Assembly (NCBI RefSeq): GCF_003248355.1
Contig: NZ_QKWY01000001.1
Span: 3,368,001 to 3,432,000 of the forward strand
Length of the DNA: 64,000 nucleotides
Reading direction: 5' to 3'
Source of the DNA: Streptomyces sp. AC1-42W
GTDB lineage: Bacteria; Actinomycetota; Actinomycetes; Streptomycetales; Streptomycetaceae
The notes beneath the pieces are model-generated. The model did not search any database and was not told the origin of the DNA. It saw nothing but the letters and a program-made list of their open reading frames with translations. The position numbers and the translations under genes were made by a program. This document shows positions 20,526-29,837 of the stretch, piece by piece. Position 1 is the stretch's first letter; the number at the start of each line of letters is the position of its first letter.

Positions 20526-21224
20526 TCACTCGGGCCGGTTGTCCCAGGGCATGCCCAGCCAGCTGTCGAACGACAGGACCAGGGCACTGAGGGCGGCCGC
20601 CAGACGCTGGTCCGCCCACCGCGCGTGCACGACGACCTCGCCGTCCGCCCGGAACTCCAGCGGCGTCTCGCCGCCGGCCCGCCAGAGGATGCGCCGGGGC
20701 CCGCGCGGCACGTCCCCGCCGCCTCCCACCACGCAGGCCACCCCGAGCGCCGCCCACAGCGGGAACAGCGGCCACCACACGTACCACCAGAAGATCCGGC
20801 CCTTGAACCCCACGGCCTCCGGGCAGCCCGTCTGGGTGACCGTCCAGCGGGTCCGCAGCCCCCGGCCCGCGCACGCCTTCTCCCGTACGACCGTGCCGAG
20901 GACCTCGCCGTGACCGCCCAGCACCTGGTACGAGGACACCCCGTCACCCGCCGAGACCGTGACCACCGTCGCCAGCCGGGCACGGCGCCGCGCGTCCGCC
21001 CACAGCACGAAGGAGCGGGCCCCGGTTTTGCGGGCGGCGAGGTAGGCCGGTACGCCGCCCGGCGGCAGCTCCCGCTCCAGATGGGCCAGCACGCGCGGCG
21101 GGTCCGCCGGCTGCTCCCTGATGTGGACGACATGGCTGAAGGGCGAGGCCGCAGACCGCGCCGCCACCCGCTTCCACGCCTTCTTCCCCGTGGCGACGGG
21201 ACTCACCTTCAGGGTGGTGGCCAC
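20526..21224 (-). CDS. Uncharacterised protein with a central transmembrane pair
   Basis: 232 residues from GTG 21224, chosen because GGAGGA lies eight bases upstream; an ATG at 21278 would add 18 residues. The first 130 residues are soluble with repeated basic patches. A Trp-rich hydrophobic stretch follows (GRIFWWYVWWPLFPLWAALG, about 148-167), probably one or two membrane passes. The C-terminus reads VVVHARWADQRLAAALSALV. I do not recognise a family. It stands between the antiporter and tesB on the same strand. Confidence 0.65.
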   Translation of the reverse strand: MATTLKVSPVATGKKAWKRVAARSAASPFSHVVHIREQPADPPRVLAHLERELPPGGVPAYLAARKTGARSFVLWADARRRARLATVVTVSAGDGVSSYQVLGGHGEVLGTVVREKACAGRGLRTRWTVTQTGCPEAVGFKGRIFWWYVWWPLFPLWAALGVACVVGGGGDVPRGPRRILWRAGGETPLEFRADGEVVVHARWADQRLAAALSALVLSFDSWLGMPWDNRPE

Positions 21225-21299
21225 CTGCGCGCTCCTCCGTTGTGATGACCGGGAAGTCGAACAGTAGTCAGCCGCCACCGGCGGGACGACGCCGGTCCG

Positions 21300-22184
21300 T
21301 CACGCGGACGGGGTGCCGCCCAACCGCCGGAACAGGCCCTCCTGTACCACCGACACCAGCAGATTCCCCGCCCGGTCGTAGATCCGGCCGCGCGCCAGCC
21401 CCCGCCCGCCCGTCGCGACCGGCGACTCCTGGTCGTACAGGAACCACTCGTCGGCCCGGAACGGCCGGTGGAACCACATCGCGTGATCCAGCGAGGCAAG
21501 GTCGTAGCCGCGCGGCCCCCACAGCGGCTCCACCGGGATGCGGACCGCGTCCAGCAACGTCATGTCACTCGCGTACGTCAGCGCGCACGTGTGCACCAGC
21601 GGATCGTCGCCCAGCGGCCCCACCGCACGCATCCACACCGCGCTGCGCGGGTCCGCGTCCTCGATCTCCTCGCGCGTCCAGCGCAGCCGGTCCACATAGC
21701 GGATGTCGAACGGCTGGCGCCGCGCCATCCGCTCCAGCGCCTCCGGCAGCCCGCCCAGATGCTCGCGCACCTCCTCGGCGACCGTCGGCAGCTCCTCCGG
21801 GTCCGGCACCGCACGGGCCGGCGGCAACTGGTGCTCGAACCCCGCCTCCTCCGGCCGGTGGAACGACGCCGTCAGATTGAAGATCGTCCGGCCCTGCTGC
21901 ACCGCCGTCACCCGGCGCGTCGTGAACGACCTGCCGTCCCGGACCCGCTCCACGTCGTACACGATCGGCACACCGGGACGCCCCGGCCGCAGGAAGTACG
22001 CGTGCAGCGAGTGCACCGGCCGGTCCCCGTCCGTGGTGCGGCCCGCCGCCACCAGCGCCTGCCCCGCCACCTGGCCGCCGAAGACCCGCTGCAAGGACTC
22101 GTCGGGGCTGCGGCCCCGGAAGATGTTCACCTCGATCCGCTCCAGGTCGAGCAGATCGACCAGGCGCTCGGCCGGATTCGCCAT
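21300..22184 (-). CDS. tesB: Acyl-CoA thioesterase II
   Basis: 294 residues from ATG 22184. It is a double hot-dog fold thioesterase: VFGGQVAGQALVAAGRT in the first repeat, and in the second LDHAMWFHRPFRADEWFLY, which carries the catalytic Asp region, with DQESPVATGGRGLARG after it. It hydrolyses medium/long acyl-CoAs. A GTG at 22205 overlapping the helicase stop is a possible alternative start and suggests translational coupling with the helicase gene upstream. Confidence 0.93.
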   Translation of the reverse strand: MANPAERLVDLLDLERIEVNIFRGRSPDESLQRVFGGQVAGQALVAAGRTTDGDRPVHSLHAYFLRPGRPGVPIVYDVERVRDGRSFTTRRVTAVQQGRTIFNLTASFHRPEEAGFEHQLPPARAVPDPEELPTVAEEVREHLGGLPEALERMARRQPFDIRYVDRLRWTREEIEDADPRSAVWMRAVGPLGDDPLVHTCALTYASDMTLLDAVRIPVEPLWGPRGYDLASLDHAMWFHRPFRADEWFLYDQESPVATGGRGLARGRIYDRAGNLLVSVVQEGLFRRLGGTPSA

Positions 22185-22201
22185 GCCGTCGTTCCCCGCG
22201 C

Positions 22202-24715
22202 TCACAACTGGCCCACGGACGTGACCCGCACGACCGCCCGGCCCTCCTCGTCGGACGCGGCGAGGTCCACCTCCGCGCTGATGCCCCAGTCGTGGTCGCC
22301 GTTCGGATCGGCGAACGTCTGCCGCACCCGCCACACCCCGTGCCGCGCGTCCTCGTCGATCTTCAGCAGCTTCGGGCCGCGCGCGTCGGGGCCGGTGCCC
22401 AGCTCCTCGTACTCGTCCCAGTACGCGTCCATCGCCTCGCCCCACGCGTCCTCGTCCCAGCCCGCGTCGGCGTCCAGCTCGCCCAGCTCCCGGACCCGGT
22501 CCAGCGCGGCCAGCTCCACCCGGCGGAACATCGCGTTGCGCACCAGCACCCGGAACGCGCGGGCGTTCGCCGTGACCGGCTTGACCTCGTCCGCCCGCTC
22601 CTGCGCCTGCTCGGCCGTCTCCACCTCCGGATTGGCCAGCTGCTCCCACTCGTCCAGCAGACTGGAGTCCACCTGACGGACCATCTCGCCCAGCCAGGCG
22701 ATCAGATCCTCCAGATCCTCCGACTTGAGGTCGTCCGGAATCGTGTGCTCCAGCGCCTTGTACGCGCTCGCCAGATACCGCAGGACGATGCCCTCGGTCC
22801 GCGCCAGCTCGTAGTTCGAGGTGAACTCCGTGAACGTCATCGCCCGTTCGTACATGTCCCGGATCACCGACTTCGGCGACACCGGATGGTCACCCACCCA
22901 CGGGTGGCTGCGCCGGTAGACGTCGTACGCGTGCCACAGCAGCTCGCTCAGCGGCTTCGGGTACGTCACCTCCTGGAGCAGCTCCATCCGCTCCTCGTAC
23001 TCGATGCCGTCGGCCTTCATCTGCCCGACCGCCTCACCGCGCGCCTTGTTCTGCTGCGCGGCCAGGATCTGGCGCGGATCGTCCAGCGTCGACTCCACCA
23101 CCGAGACCATGTCCAGCGCGTACGACGGCGAGTCCTGGTCCAGCAGCTCGAACGCGGCCAGCGCGAACGTGGACAGCGGCTGGTTCAGCGCGAAGTCCTG
23201 CTGGAGATCCACGGTCAGCCGCACGATGCGGCCCTCCGCGTCCGGCTCGTCCAGCCGCTCCACCACACCGCCGTCCAGCAGTGACCGGTAGATCGCGATG
23301 GCCCGGCGGATGTGCCGCAGCTGCGCCCGGCGCGGCTCGTGGTTGTCCTCCAGCAGCCGCCGCATCGCCTCGAAGGCGTTGCCCGGCCGGGCGATCACGG
23401 ACAGCAGCATCGTGTGCGTCACCCGGAAACGCGAGGTCAGCGGCTCCGGATCGGACTGGATCAGCTTGTCGAACGTGCTCTCCGACCAGGCCACGAAGCC
23501 CTCGGGGGCCTTCTTGCGGACGACCTTCCGCTTCTTCTTCGGGTCGTCACCGGCCTTCCGGACCGCCTTCTCGTTCTCGATGACGTGCTCGGGGGCCTGC
23601 GCGACGACGAAGCCCGCCGTGTCGAAGCCCGCCCGCCCGGCCCGGCCCGCGATCTGGTGGAACTCGCGCGCCCGCAGCGTCCGCACCCGCGTGCCGTCGT
23701 ACTTGGTGAGCGCGGTGAACAGCACCGTGCGGATCGGCACGTTGACACCGACGCCCAGCGTGTCCGTCCCGCAGATCACCTTCAGCAGCCCCGCCTGCGC
23801 CAGTTTCTCCACCAGCCTGCGGTACTTGGGCAGCATCCCCGCGTGGTGCACCCCGATGCCGTGCCGCACATAGCGCGAGAGGTTCTGGCCGAACTTGGTG
23901 GTGAAACGGAAGTTGCCGATCAGATCGGCGATCCGCTCCTTCTCCTCCTTGGTGCACATGTTGATGCTCATCAGCGACTGCGCCCGCTCCACCGCCGCCG
24001 CCTGCGTGAAGTGCACGATGTACACCGGCGACTGCCGGGTCTCCAGCAGCTCGGTCAGCGTCTCCGTGATCGGCGTCAGCCGGTACTCGTAACTCAGCGG
24101 CACCGGACGCGTCGCCGACCGGATCACCGACGTCGGACGGCCGGTGCGCCGCGTCAGATCCTCCTCGAACATCCGGACGTCGCCGAGCGTCGCCGACATC
24201 AGGACGAACTGCGCCTGCGGGAGTTCGAGCAGCGGGATCTGCCAGGCCCAGCCGCGGTCCGGCTCCGCGTAGAAGTGGAACTCGTCCATCACCACCTGGC
24301 CGATGTCCGCGTACTTCCCGTCACGCAGCGCGATCGAGGCCAGCACCTCGGCGGTGCAGCAGATCACCGGGGCGTCGGCGTTGACCGAGGCGTCCCCGGT
24401 CAGCATGCCCACGTTCTCCGTACCGAACAGCTTGCACAGGTCGAAGAACTTCTCCGACACCAGCGCCTTGATCGGCGCGGTGTAGAAGGTGACCTTGTCC
24501 TGCGCCAGCGCCGTGAAATGCGCACCCGCCGCGACCAGGCTCTTCCCGGAACCGGTCGGCGTCGACAGGATCACGTTGGCCCCGGACACCACCTCGATCA
24601 GCGCCTCCTCCTGAGCGGGATAGAGGGTGATCCCCTGCGTCTCGGTCCAGGACGAGAAAGCCTCGAAGAGAGCGTCGGGATCGTCGGTCGGGGGGAGCTG
24701 ATCGATAAGGGTCAC
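22202..24715 (-). CDS. Large DExH-box (Ski2/HelY-like) RNA/DNA helicase
   Basis: 837 residues from GTG 24715 (TLIDQLPPTDDPDALFEAF). Superfamily 2 motifs in order: Walker A STPTGSGKSLVAAG, motif II VVMDEFHFYAEPDRGW (a DEFH box), motif III MSATLGD, then the C-terminal RecA domain with HHAGMLPKYRR and motif VI QIAGRAGRAGFD. A long C-terminal region of about 400 residues without Cys clusters follows. The arrangement resembles actinobacterial Ski2-like helicases; whether it unwinds RNA or DNA is not known from sequence. It is divergent from the membrane-hydrolase gene. Confidence 0.88.
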   Translation of the reverse strand: MTLIDQLPPTDDPDALFEAFSSWTETQGITLYPAQEEALIEVVSGANVILSTPTGSGKSLVAAGAHFTALAQDKVTFYTAPIKALVSEKFFDLCKLFGTENVGMLTGDASVNADAPVICCTAEVLASIALRDGKYADIGQVVMDEFHFYAEPDRGWAWQIPLLELPQAQFVLMSATLGDVRMFEEDLTRRTGRPTSVIRSATRPVPLSYEYRLTPITETLTELLETRQSPVYIVHFTQAAAVERAQSLMSINMCTKEEKERIADLIGNFRFTTKFGQNLSRYVRHGIGVHHAGMLPKYRRLVEKLAQAGLLKVICGTDTLGVGVNVPIRTVLFTALTKYDGTRVRTLRAREFHQIAGRAGRAGFDTAGFVVAQAPEHVIENEKAVRKAGDDPKKKRKVVRKKAPEGFVAWSESTFDKLIQSDPEPLTSRFRVTHTMLLSVIARPGNAFEAMRRLLEDNHEPRRAQLRHIRRAIAIYRSLLDGGVVERLDEPDAEGRIVRLTVDLQQDFALNQPLSTFALAAFELLDQDSPSYALDMVSVVESTLDDPRQILAAQQNKARGEAVGQMKADGIEYEERMELLQEVTYPKPLSELLWHAYDVYRRSHPWVGDHPVSPKSVIRDMYERAMTFTEFTSNYELARTEGIVLRYLASAYKALEHTIPDDLKSEDLEDLIAWLGEMVRQVDSSLLDEWEQLANPEVETAEQAQERADEVKPVTANARAFRVLVRNAMFRRVELAALDRVRELGELDADAGWDEDAWGEAMDAYWDEYEELGTGPDARGPKLLKIDEDARHGVWRVRQTFADPNGDHDWGISAEVDLAASDEEGRAVVRVTSVGQL

Positions 24716-24885
24716 GCCCCCATCTTGCCTGCCTTCCGCCCCGATGAGGGAACCGGACGGCGGCCGGAAGATCACGGACGATACGCTGCCCTCTCAACTC
24801 GGCCGCACCGCAACGGCAGTGGCCGCACCGTGCGGCCGGCACCGGCGGGCGCGCTCGGCGACACGTAACGGGGGGCTCGACAGCC

Positions 24886-25677
24886 ATGATGGGACCGGCA
24901 CACTCACTGTCAGGAGCGGCGGCCTGGCTGGGGGTGGGCGCCGCGGCGGCCGCCGCGGGCCACACCATGCCCTGGCCCGTCCTCGTCGTCGGCGCGCTCA
25001 TCACCGCGGGCGCGGCTCTCGCCCCCGACCTCGACCACAAGTCAGCGACCATCTCCCGCGCCTTCGGACCCGTCTCGCGCGCCCTCTGCGAGATCGTCGA
25101 CAAGCTCTCGCACGCCGTCTACAAGGCCACCCGCATGCGCGGCGACTCCCACCGCAACGGCGGCCACCGCACCCTCACCCACACCTGGGTGTGGGCCGTC
25201 CTGATCGGCGGCGGCGCCTCCGCCCTGGCGATCACCGGAGGCCGCTGGGCGGTCCTCGCCATCCTCTTCGTCCACCTCGTCCTCGCCGTCGAGGGGCTGC
25301 TGTGGCGGGCCGCCCGCGTCTCCAGCGACGTCCTGGTGTGGCTGCTCGGGGCCACCAGCGCCTGGATTCTCGCCGGCTTCCTCGACAAGCCGGGCAACGG
25401 CGCGGACTGGCTGTTCAGCGCCCCGGGCCAGGAATACCTGTGGCTGGGGCTGCCCATCGTGCTCGGCGCCCTCGTCCACGACATCGGCGACGCGCTGACC
25501 GTCTCCGGCTGCCCGATCCTGTGGCCCATCCCGCTCGGCCGCAAGCGCTGGTACCCGATCGGGCCGCCGAAGGCCATGCGCTTCAAGGCCGGCAGCTGGG
25601 TCGAGATCAAGGTGCTGATGCCGGTCTTCATGATCCTCGGGGGAGTCGGCGCGGCCGCCGCCCTGAACGTCATCTGA
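24886..25677 (+). CDS. YdjM-like membrane metal-dependent hydrolase (DUF457)
   Basis: 263 residues from ATG 24886 (a second ATG follows immediately). The start GPAHSLSGAAAWLGVG, the motif PDLDHKSATIS, then GGHRTLTHTW and HDIGDALTVSGCP provide the His/Asp metal ligands typical of the LexA-regulated YdjM family. Several hydrophobic helices lie between them. The substrate is unknown; members are inner-membrane proteins. It is convergent with the ABC exporter genes. Confidence 0.85.
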   Translation: MMGPAHSLSGAAAWLGVGAAAAAAGHTMPWPVLVVGALITAGAALAPDLDHKSATISRAFGPVSRALCEIVDKLSHAVYKATRMRGDSHRNGGHRTLTHTWVWAVLIGGGASALAITGGRWAVLAILFVHLVLAVEGLLWRAARVSSDVLVWLLGATSAWILAGFLDKPGNGADWLFSAPGQEYLWLGLPIVLGALVHDIGDALTVSGCPILWPIPLGRKRWYPIGPPKAMRFKAGSWVEIKVLMPVFMILGGVGAAAALNVI

Positions 25678-25722
25678 CCCGCTCCCGGAAGGCCCGCTCC
25701 CGGAAGGCCCGCTCCCGGACGG
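25678..25722. repeat. Three tandem copies of a 15-bp unit
   Basis: CCCGCTCCCGGAAGG occurs twice exactly (25678-25692, 25693-25707) and a third time with one change (25708-25722). It lies between the convergent 3' ends of the DUF457 and ABC genes. The first copy begins directly after the DUF457 stop codon. Confidence 0.85.
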
Positions 25723-25793
25723 CCCGGCCGCGCGGACGGCGGCCAGGCTGTCCGCAGGCCGGCGCACCAACCGGCCCCGCCGCCGGAACCCCG

Positions 25794-27680
25794 TCAGCCG
25801 TGCCAGGAGCGCCAGAGCGCCGCGTACGCCCCGTCCGCCGCCACCAGCTCGTCATGGCTGCCCAGCTCGCTGATCCGGCCCTGCTCGACCACGGCGATCA
25901 CGTCCGCGTCGTGCGCCGTGTGCAGCCGGTGGGCGATCGCCACCACCGTACGGCCGTCCAGCACCCGGGCCAGCGACCGCTCCAGGTTCCGGGCCGCCCG
26001 CGGATCGAGCAGCGACGTCGCCTCGTCCAGGACCAGCGTGTGCGGATCGGCCAGCACCAGCCGGGCCAGCGCGATCTGCTGGGCCTGCGCCGGAGTGACC
26101 ACCAGCCCCCCGGACCCGACCTCCGAGTCGAGCCCGTCCGCCAGCGCCCGCGCCCAGCCGTCCGCGTCCACCGCCGCCAGCGACGCCCACAGCTCCGCGT
26201 CCCCGGCGTCCGCCCGCGCCAGCAGCAGGTTGTCTCGCAACGAGCCGACGAACACATGGTGCTCCTGGTTGACCAGCGCCACATGCGACCGCACCCGCTC
26301 CGTCGCCATCCGCGACAGCCGCGCACCGCCGAGCGTCACCTCACCGGCGCGCGGGGCGTAGATCCCCGCCAGCAGCCGGCCCAGCGTCGACTTGCCCGCA
26401 CCGGACGGCCCGACCAGCGCCAGGCGCGTACCCGGCGCGACGTCCAGCGACACCTTGTGCAGCACGTCGACCCCGTCCACGTACCCGAAGCGCACCTCGT
26501 CCGCCCGTACGTCCCGGCCGTCCGGGGACACCGAGGCGTCCCCCGCGTCCGGCTCGATCTCCCGCACGCCCACCAGCCGCGCCAGCGACACCTGCGCCAC
26601 CTGCAACTCGTCGTACCAGCGCAGGATCAGACCGATCGGGTCCACCATCATCTGCGCGAGCAGCGCGCCCATGGTCAGCTGCCCCACCGTGAGCCAGCCC
26701 TCGATGACGAACCAGCCGCCCAGCAGCAGGACCGCGCCGACGATCGTCGCGTACGTGACGTTGATGACCGGGAAGAGCACCGTGCGCAGGAACATCGTGT
26801 ACCGCTCCCACGCGGTCCACTGCCGGACACGCAGGTCCGAAAGACCGACCCGGCGCGCCCCCAGCCGGTGCGCCTCCACGGTCCGCCCCGCGTCCACGGT
26901 CTCCGCCAGCATCGCCGCGACGGCCGCGTAACCGGCGGCCTCCGAGCGGTACGCCGAGGGAGCCCGGCGGAAGTACCAGCGGCAGCCGATCAGCAGCAGC
27001 GGCAGCGCGACGAGCACCGCGAGGGCCAGCGGGGGAGCGGTGATCGTGAGGGCGGCCACGAGCAGCCCCACCCACACCACGCCGATCGTCAGCTGCGGCA
27101 CGGCCTCGCGCATCGCGTTGGCGAGCCGGTCGATGTCCGTGGTGATCCGGGACAGCAGATCGCCCGTGCCCGCCCGCTCCAGCACGCCCGGCGGCAGCCG
27201 CACCGACCGCACGAGGAAGTCCTCGCGCAGATCGGCGAGCATCTCCTCGCCCAGCATGGCGCTGCGCAGCCGCATCGTCCGGGTGGCCACCGTCTGCACG
27301 ACGAGCGCCAGCGCGAACACGGCGGCGGTGCGCTCCAGATGCAGGTCGGAGACCCCGTCGGACAGGTCCTCGACGACGCCGCCCAGCAGGTACGGGCCCA
27401 CGATGGACGCCGTCACCGCCAGCGTGTTGAGCAGCGTCACCACGATGAACGGCCCGCGGTGGCGCCGCATCAGCTCCAGGACGTACGCCCGTACGGTCAT
27501 GGGCCCGGCGACCGGCAGGGTGGTGGCGGTCTCGGGGGCCGCCGGATCGTAGGCGGGGGGCTGGTGGACGGGCGGATGGGGAGCGTAGCCGGTGGGGGCC
27601 GACGGATTCTCTTCCGGCTGCTGCTGGGCCGGTTGGCTGCGGGCCGGTTGGCTCCGGGGCGGTGGGGCGACGCCGCTCAT
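25794..27680 (-). CDS. ABC exporter half-transporter, subunit B (intact Walker A, degenerate signature)
   Basis: 628 residues from ATG 27680, overlapping the stop of the partner gene by four bases (ATGA). The N-terminus is a Pro/Gln-rich cytoplasmic tail of about 60 residues. Six transmembrane helices follow at about 70-350. The nucleotide-binding domain has a good Walker A (VGPSGAGKSTLG), Walker B (HTLVLDEATS) and H-loop (IAHRLH), but its signature is VTPAQAQQIALAR rather than LSGGQ. Together with subunit A it should form a heterodimeric exporter. The substrate is not identifiable. Confidence 0.9.
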   Translation of the reverse strand: MSGVAPPPRSQPARSQPAQQQPEENPSAPTGYAPHPPVHQPPAYDPAAPETATTLPVAGPMTVRAYVLELMRRHRGPFIVVTLLNTLAVTASIVGPYLLGGVVEDLSDGVSDLHLERTAAVFALALVVQTVATRTMRLRSAMLGEEMLADLREDFLVRSVRLPPGVLERAGTGDLLSRITTDIDRLANAMREAVPQLTIGVVWVGLLVAALTITAPPLALAVLVALPLLLIGCRWYFRRAPSAYRSEAAGYAAVAAMLAETVDAGRTVEAHRLGARRVGLSDLRVRQWTAWERYTMFLRTVLFPVINVTYATIVGAVLLLGGWFVIEGWLTVGQLTMGALLAQMMVDPIGLILRWYDELQVAQVSLARLVGVREIEPDAGDASVSPDGRDVRADEVRFGYVDGVDVLHKVSLDVAPGTRLALVGPSGAGKSTLGRLLAGIYAPRAGEVTLGGARLSRMATERVRSHVALVNQEHHVFVGSLRDNLLLARADAGDAELWASLAAVDADGWARALADGLDSEVGSGGLVVTPAQAQQIALARLVLADPHTLVLDEATSLLDPRAARNLERSLARVLDGRTVVAIAHRLHTAHDADVIAVVEQGRISELGSHDELVAADGAYAALWRSWHG

Positions 27681-29551
27681 GCCCGTTCCTCGACTTCCTG
27701 TTCGGTGCTTACGCCCTCGCTCCGCTCGGGTGCGGCGTCGGGCTCCTTCTCGTCGTCGGTGTCGCGGGCCACGACGGCCCGGTACCGCTCCTCGGTGCGC
27801 AGCAGCTCGCGGTGCGTGCCGACCGCGACGACCGTGCCGTCGTGCACCAGCGCCACCCGGTCCGCCAGGTCCAGCAGCAGCGGCGAGGAGGAGAACGCGA
27901 CGGTCGTACGGTTCGCGCGCAGCTCCCTGACGCCCGCCGCGACGCGGGCCTCGGTGTGCGAGTCGACCGCGGAGGTGGGCTCGTCGAGGACGAGGACGTC
28001 CGGGTCCGCCAGCAGCGACCGGGCCAGGGCGAGCCGCTGGCGCTGGCCGCCGGACAGGGACCGGCCGCGTTCGGTGATCCGGGTGTCCATCGGCTCGCAG
28101 TCCGGGTCCGGCGACGCCTGGGCCAGCGCGGCCAGTACGTCGTCGCACTGCGCGGCGGACAGCGCCTCACCGGCCGCCACCCGCCCGGACGAGGGCACGT
28201 CGAGCAGTTCGCGCAGGGTGCCGGAGAGCAGCACCGGGTCCTTGTCCTGGACCAGCACGGCGGCCCGCGCCACGGACCGCTCCACCTCGTCCAGGGCCAC
28301 GCCGCCCAGCAGGACGGAGGGCGGGGCGTCGGTGCCGTCGCTGTCCCCGTTGCCGTTGCCGTCCGCGTTGCCGTCCCCGGCCGCGGACCCGGTCTCGCCG
28401 GGCAGGGCGTGGCCGCCGAGCCGGTCCGCCAGCCGGCCCGCCTCGTCCGGGTCGCCGCACACCACGGCGGTGAGCCGGCCCTGCGGGGCCAGCAGGCCGG
28501 TGACCGGGTCGTACAGATCGCCGGACGGGGCGGTGGTGACGGTGGCCGGCCGGGCGGTGCGGCTCAGCCCCAGCACACGCACCGCGCGCTGCGCCGAGGG
28601 ACGGGAGAAGGAGTAGGCCATCGCGATCTCTTCGAAGTGCCGCAGAGGAAACAGCATCAGGGTGACCGCGCTGTACACCGTGACCAGCTCGCCGACCCCG
28701 ATCCTGCCGTCACGGGCCAGCGCGGCGCCGTGGACGACCAGGGCGAGCAGCAGCAGCCCCGGCAGCAGCACCTGCACGGCGGAGATCAGCGACCACATCC
28801 GGGCGCTGTGCACCGCCGCCACCCGAACCTCCTGCGAGGCCCGCCGGTACCGCTTCAGGAACAGCTCCTCGCCGCCGATACCGCGCAGGACCCGCAGCCC
28901 GGCCACGGTGTCCGAGGCGAGCTCGGTGGCCCGGCCGCCCTTCTCCCGCTGCACGTCGGCCCGCCGGGTGGCGCGCGGCAGCAGCGGCAGGACGGACAGG
29001 GCGAGGAACGGCATGGCGATCGCCACGAGGACGCCCAGCGACGGCAGATAGACGACGAGCCCCACGCTGATGACGACGAGCACGGTCGCGGCGGCGATGA
29101 AGCGGGAGAGGGACTCCACGAACCAGCCGATCTTCTCCACGTCACCGGTCGACACCGCGACCACCTCGCCCGCCGCGACCCTGCGCGTCAGCAGCGAACC
29201 CAGCTCCGCGGTCTTGCGGGCGAGCAGCTGCTGGACCCGCGCGGCCGCGGTGATCCAGTTGGTGACGGCGCTCCGGTGGACCATGGCGTCGCTCACCGCC
29301 GTCACCACACCCAGCAGCGCGGTCAGCGCACCCGCCAGCGCGAGCCGGCTCCCGGACCGGTCGACGACCGCCTGGACGGCGAGGCCCACCGCGAGCGGGT
29401 ACCCCGCGATCGAGCACTGGTGCAGCAGCCCCCACAGCAACGCCTTGACCTGGCCGCCCAGCTGATTGCGGCCGAGCCAGAGCAGGAAGCGGGGGCCCGA
29501 ACGGACGTCGGGATCGCCGGGGTCCGGATACGGAAGATCGCGAATGTGCAT
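27677..29551 (-). CDS. ABC exporter half-transporter, subunit A (Walker A lost, canonical signature)
   Basis: 624 residues from ATG 29551; the frame is open to 29674 and a longer form is possible. Six transmembrane helices occupy about 25-310. In the nucleotide-binding domain the expected P-loop position reads TAVVCGDPDEAGRLADRLG: there is no GxxGxGK(S/T), so no Walker A lysine. An insertion with a Gly/Asn/Asp repeat follows (about 390-405). The signature (SLSGGQRQRLALARS) and Walker B (VLVLDEPTSAVD) are canonical, while the H-loop position reads FSSSPL, without His. The pattern complements subunit B. Confidence 0.88.
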   Translation of the reverse strand: MHIRDLPYPDPGDPDVRSGPRFLLWLGRNQLGGQVKALLWGLLHQCSIAGYPLAVGLAVQAVVDRSGSRLALAGALTALLGVVTAVSDAMVHRSAVTNWITAAARVQQLLARKTAELGSLLTRRVAAGEVVAVSTGDVEKIGWFVESLSRFIAAATVLVVISVGLVVYLPSLGVLVAIAMPFLALSVLPLLPRATRRADVQREKGGRATELASDTVAGLRVLRGIGGEELFLKRYRRASQEVRVAAVHSARMWSLISAVQVLLPGLLLLALVVHGAALARDGRIGVGELVTVYSAVTLMLFPLRHFEEIAMAYSFSRPSAQRAVRVLGLSRTARPATVTTAPSGDLYDPVTGLLAPQGRLTAVVCGDPDEAGRLADRLGGHALPGETGSAAGDGNADGNGNGDSDGTDAPPSVLLGGVALDEVERSVARAAVLVQDKDPVLLSGTLRELLDVPSSGRVAAGEALSAAQCDDVLAALAQASPDPDCEPMDTRITERGRSLSGGQRQRLALARSLLADPDVLVLDEPTSAVDSHTEARVAAGVRELRANRTTVAFSSSPLLLDLADRVALVHDGTVVAVGTHRELLRTEERYRAVVARDTDDEKEPDAAPERSEGVSTEQEVEERA

Positions 29552-29837
29552 GACATCCCAAGGGATCGGAAGGACCGGGCCCGCCGAGGCGCCGAGCGCG
29601 CGCCGGGACAGCGGTCCGTCACCTGCGGGGGGACGCAGGCGGGGGAACCAAACCGTGCCAGCTTCGCCCGCCACCGGGGAACCGGCAAACGGTTTTATGC
29701 GGATGCGCGTGCATACGGTCCCCGGCCGTCCGGCCTGCGGACCGTTGTCCGCCCGGGCGGGTAAAGATTCGGCACGCTTTCACGGGGCGGGCCGGGCACG
29801 GGCGGGCAGGCCCCGCACCGGGTGCGAGCATGGACGG

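Noticed and set aside
25678..25722. The three 15-bp repeats as a CRISPR or attachment site
   Set aside because: There are no spacers between the copies and no integrase or tRNA nearby. It is a simple tandem repeat in a convergent gap.
24744..28616. A 1290-codon plus-strand open frame across the DUF457 and ABC genes
   Set aside because: It crosses several real genes on both strands, has Arg/Pro/Gln-rich random content and no ribosome site.
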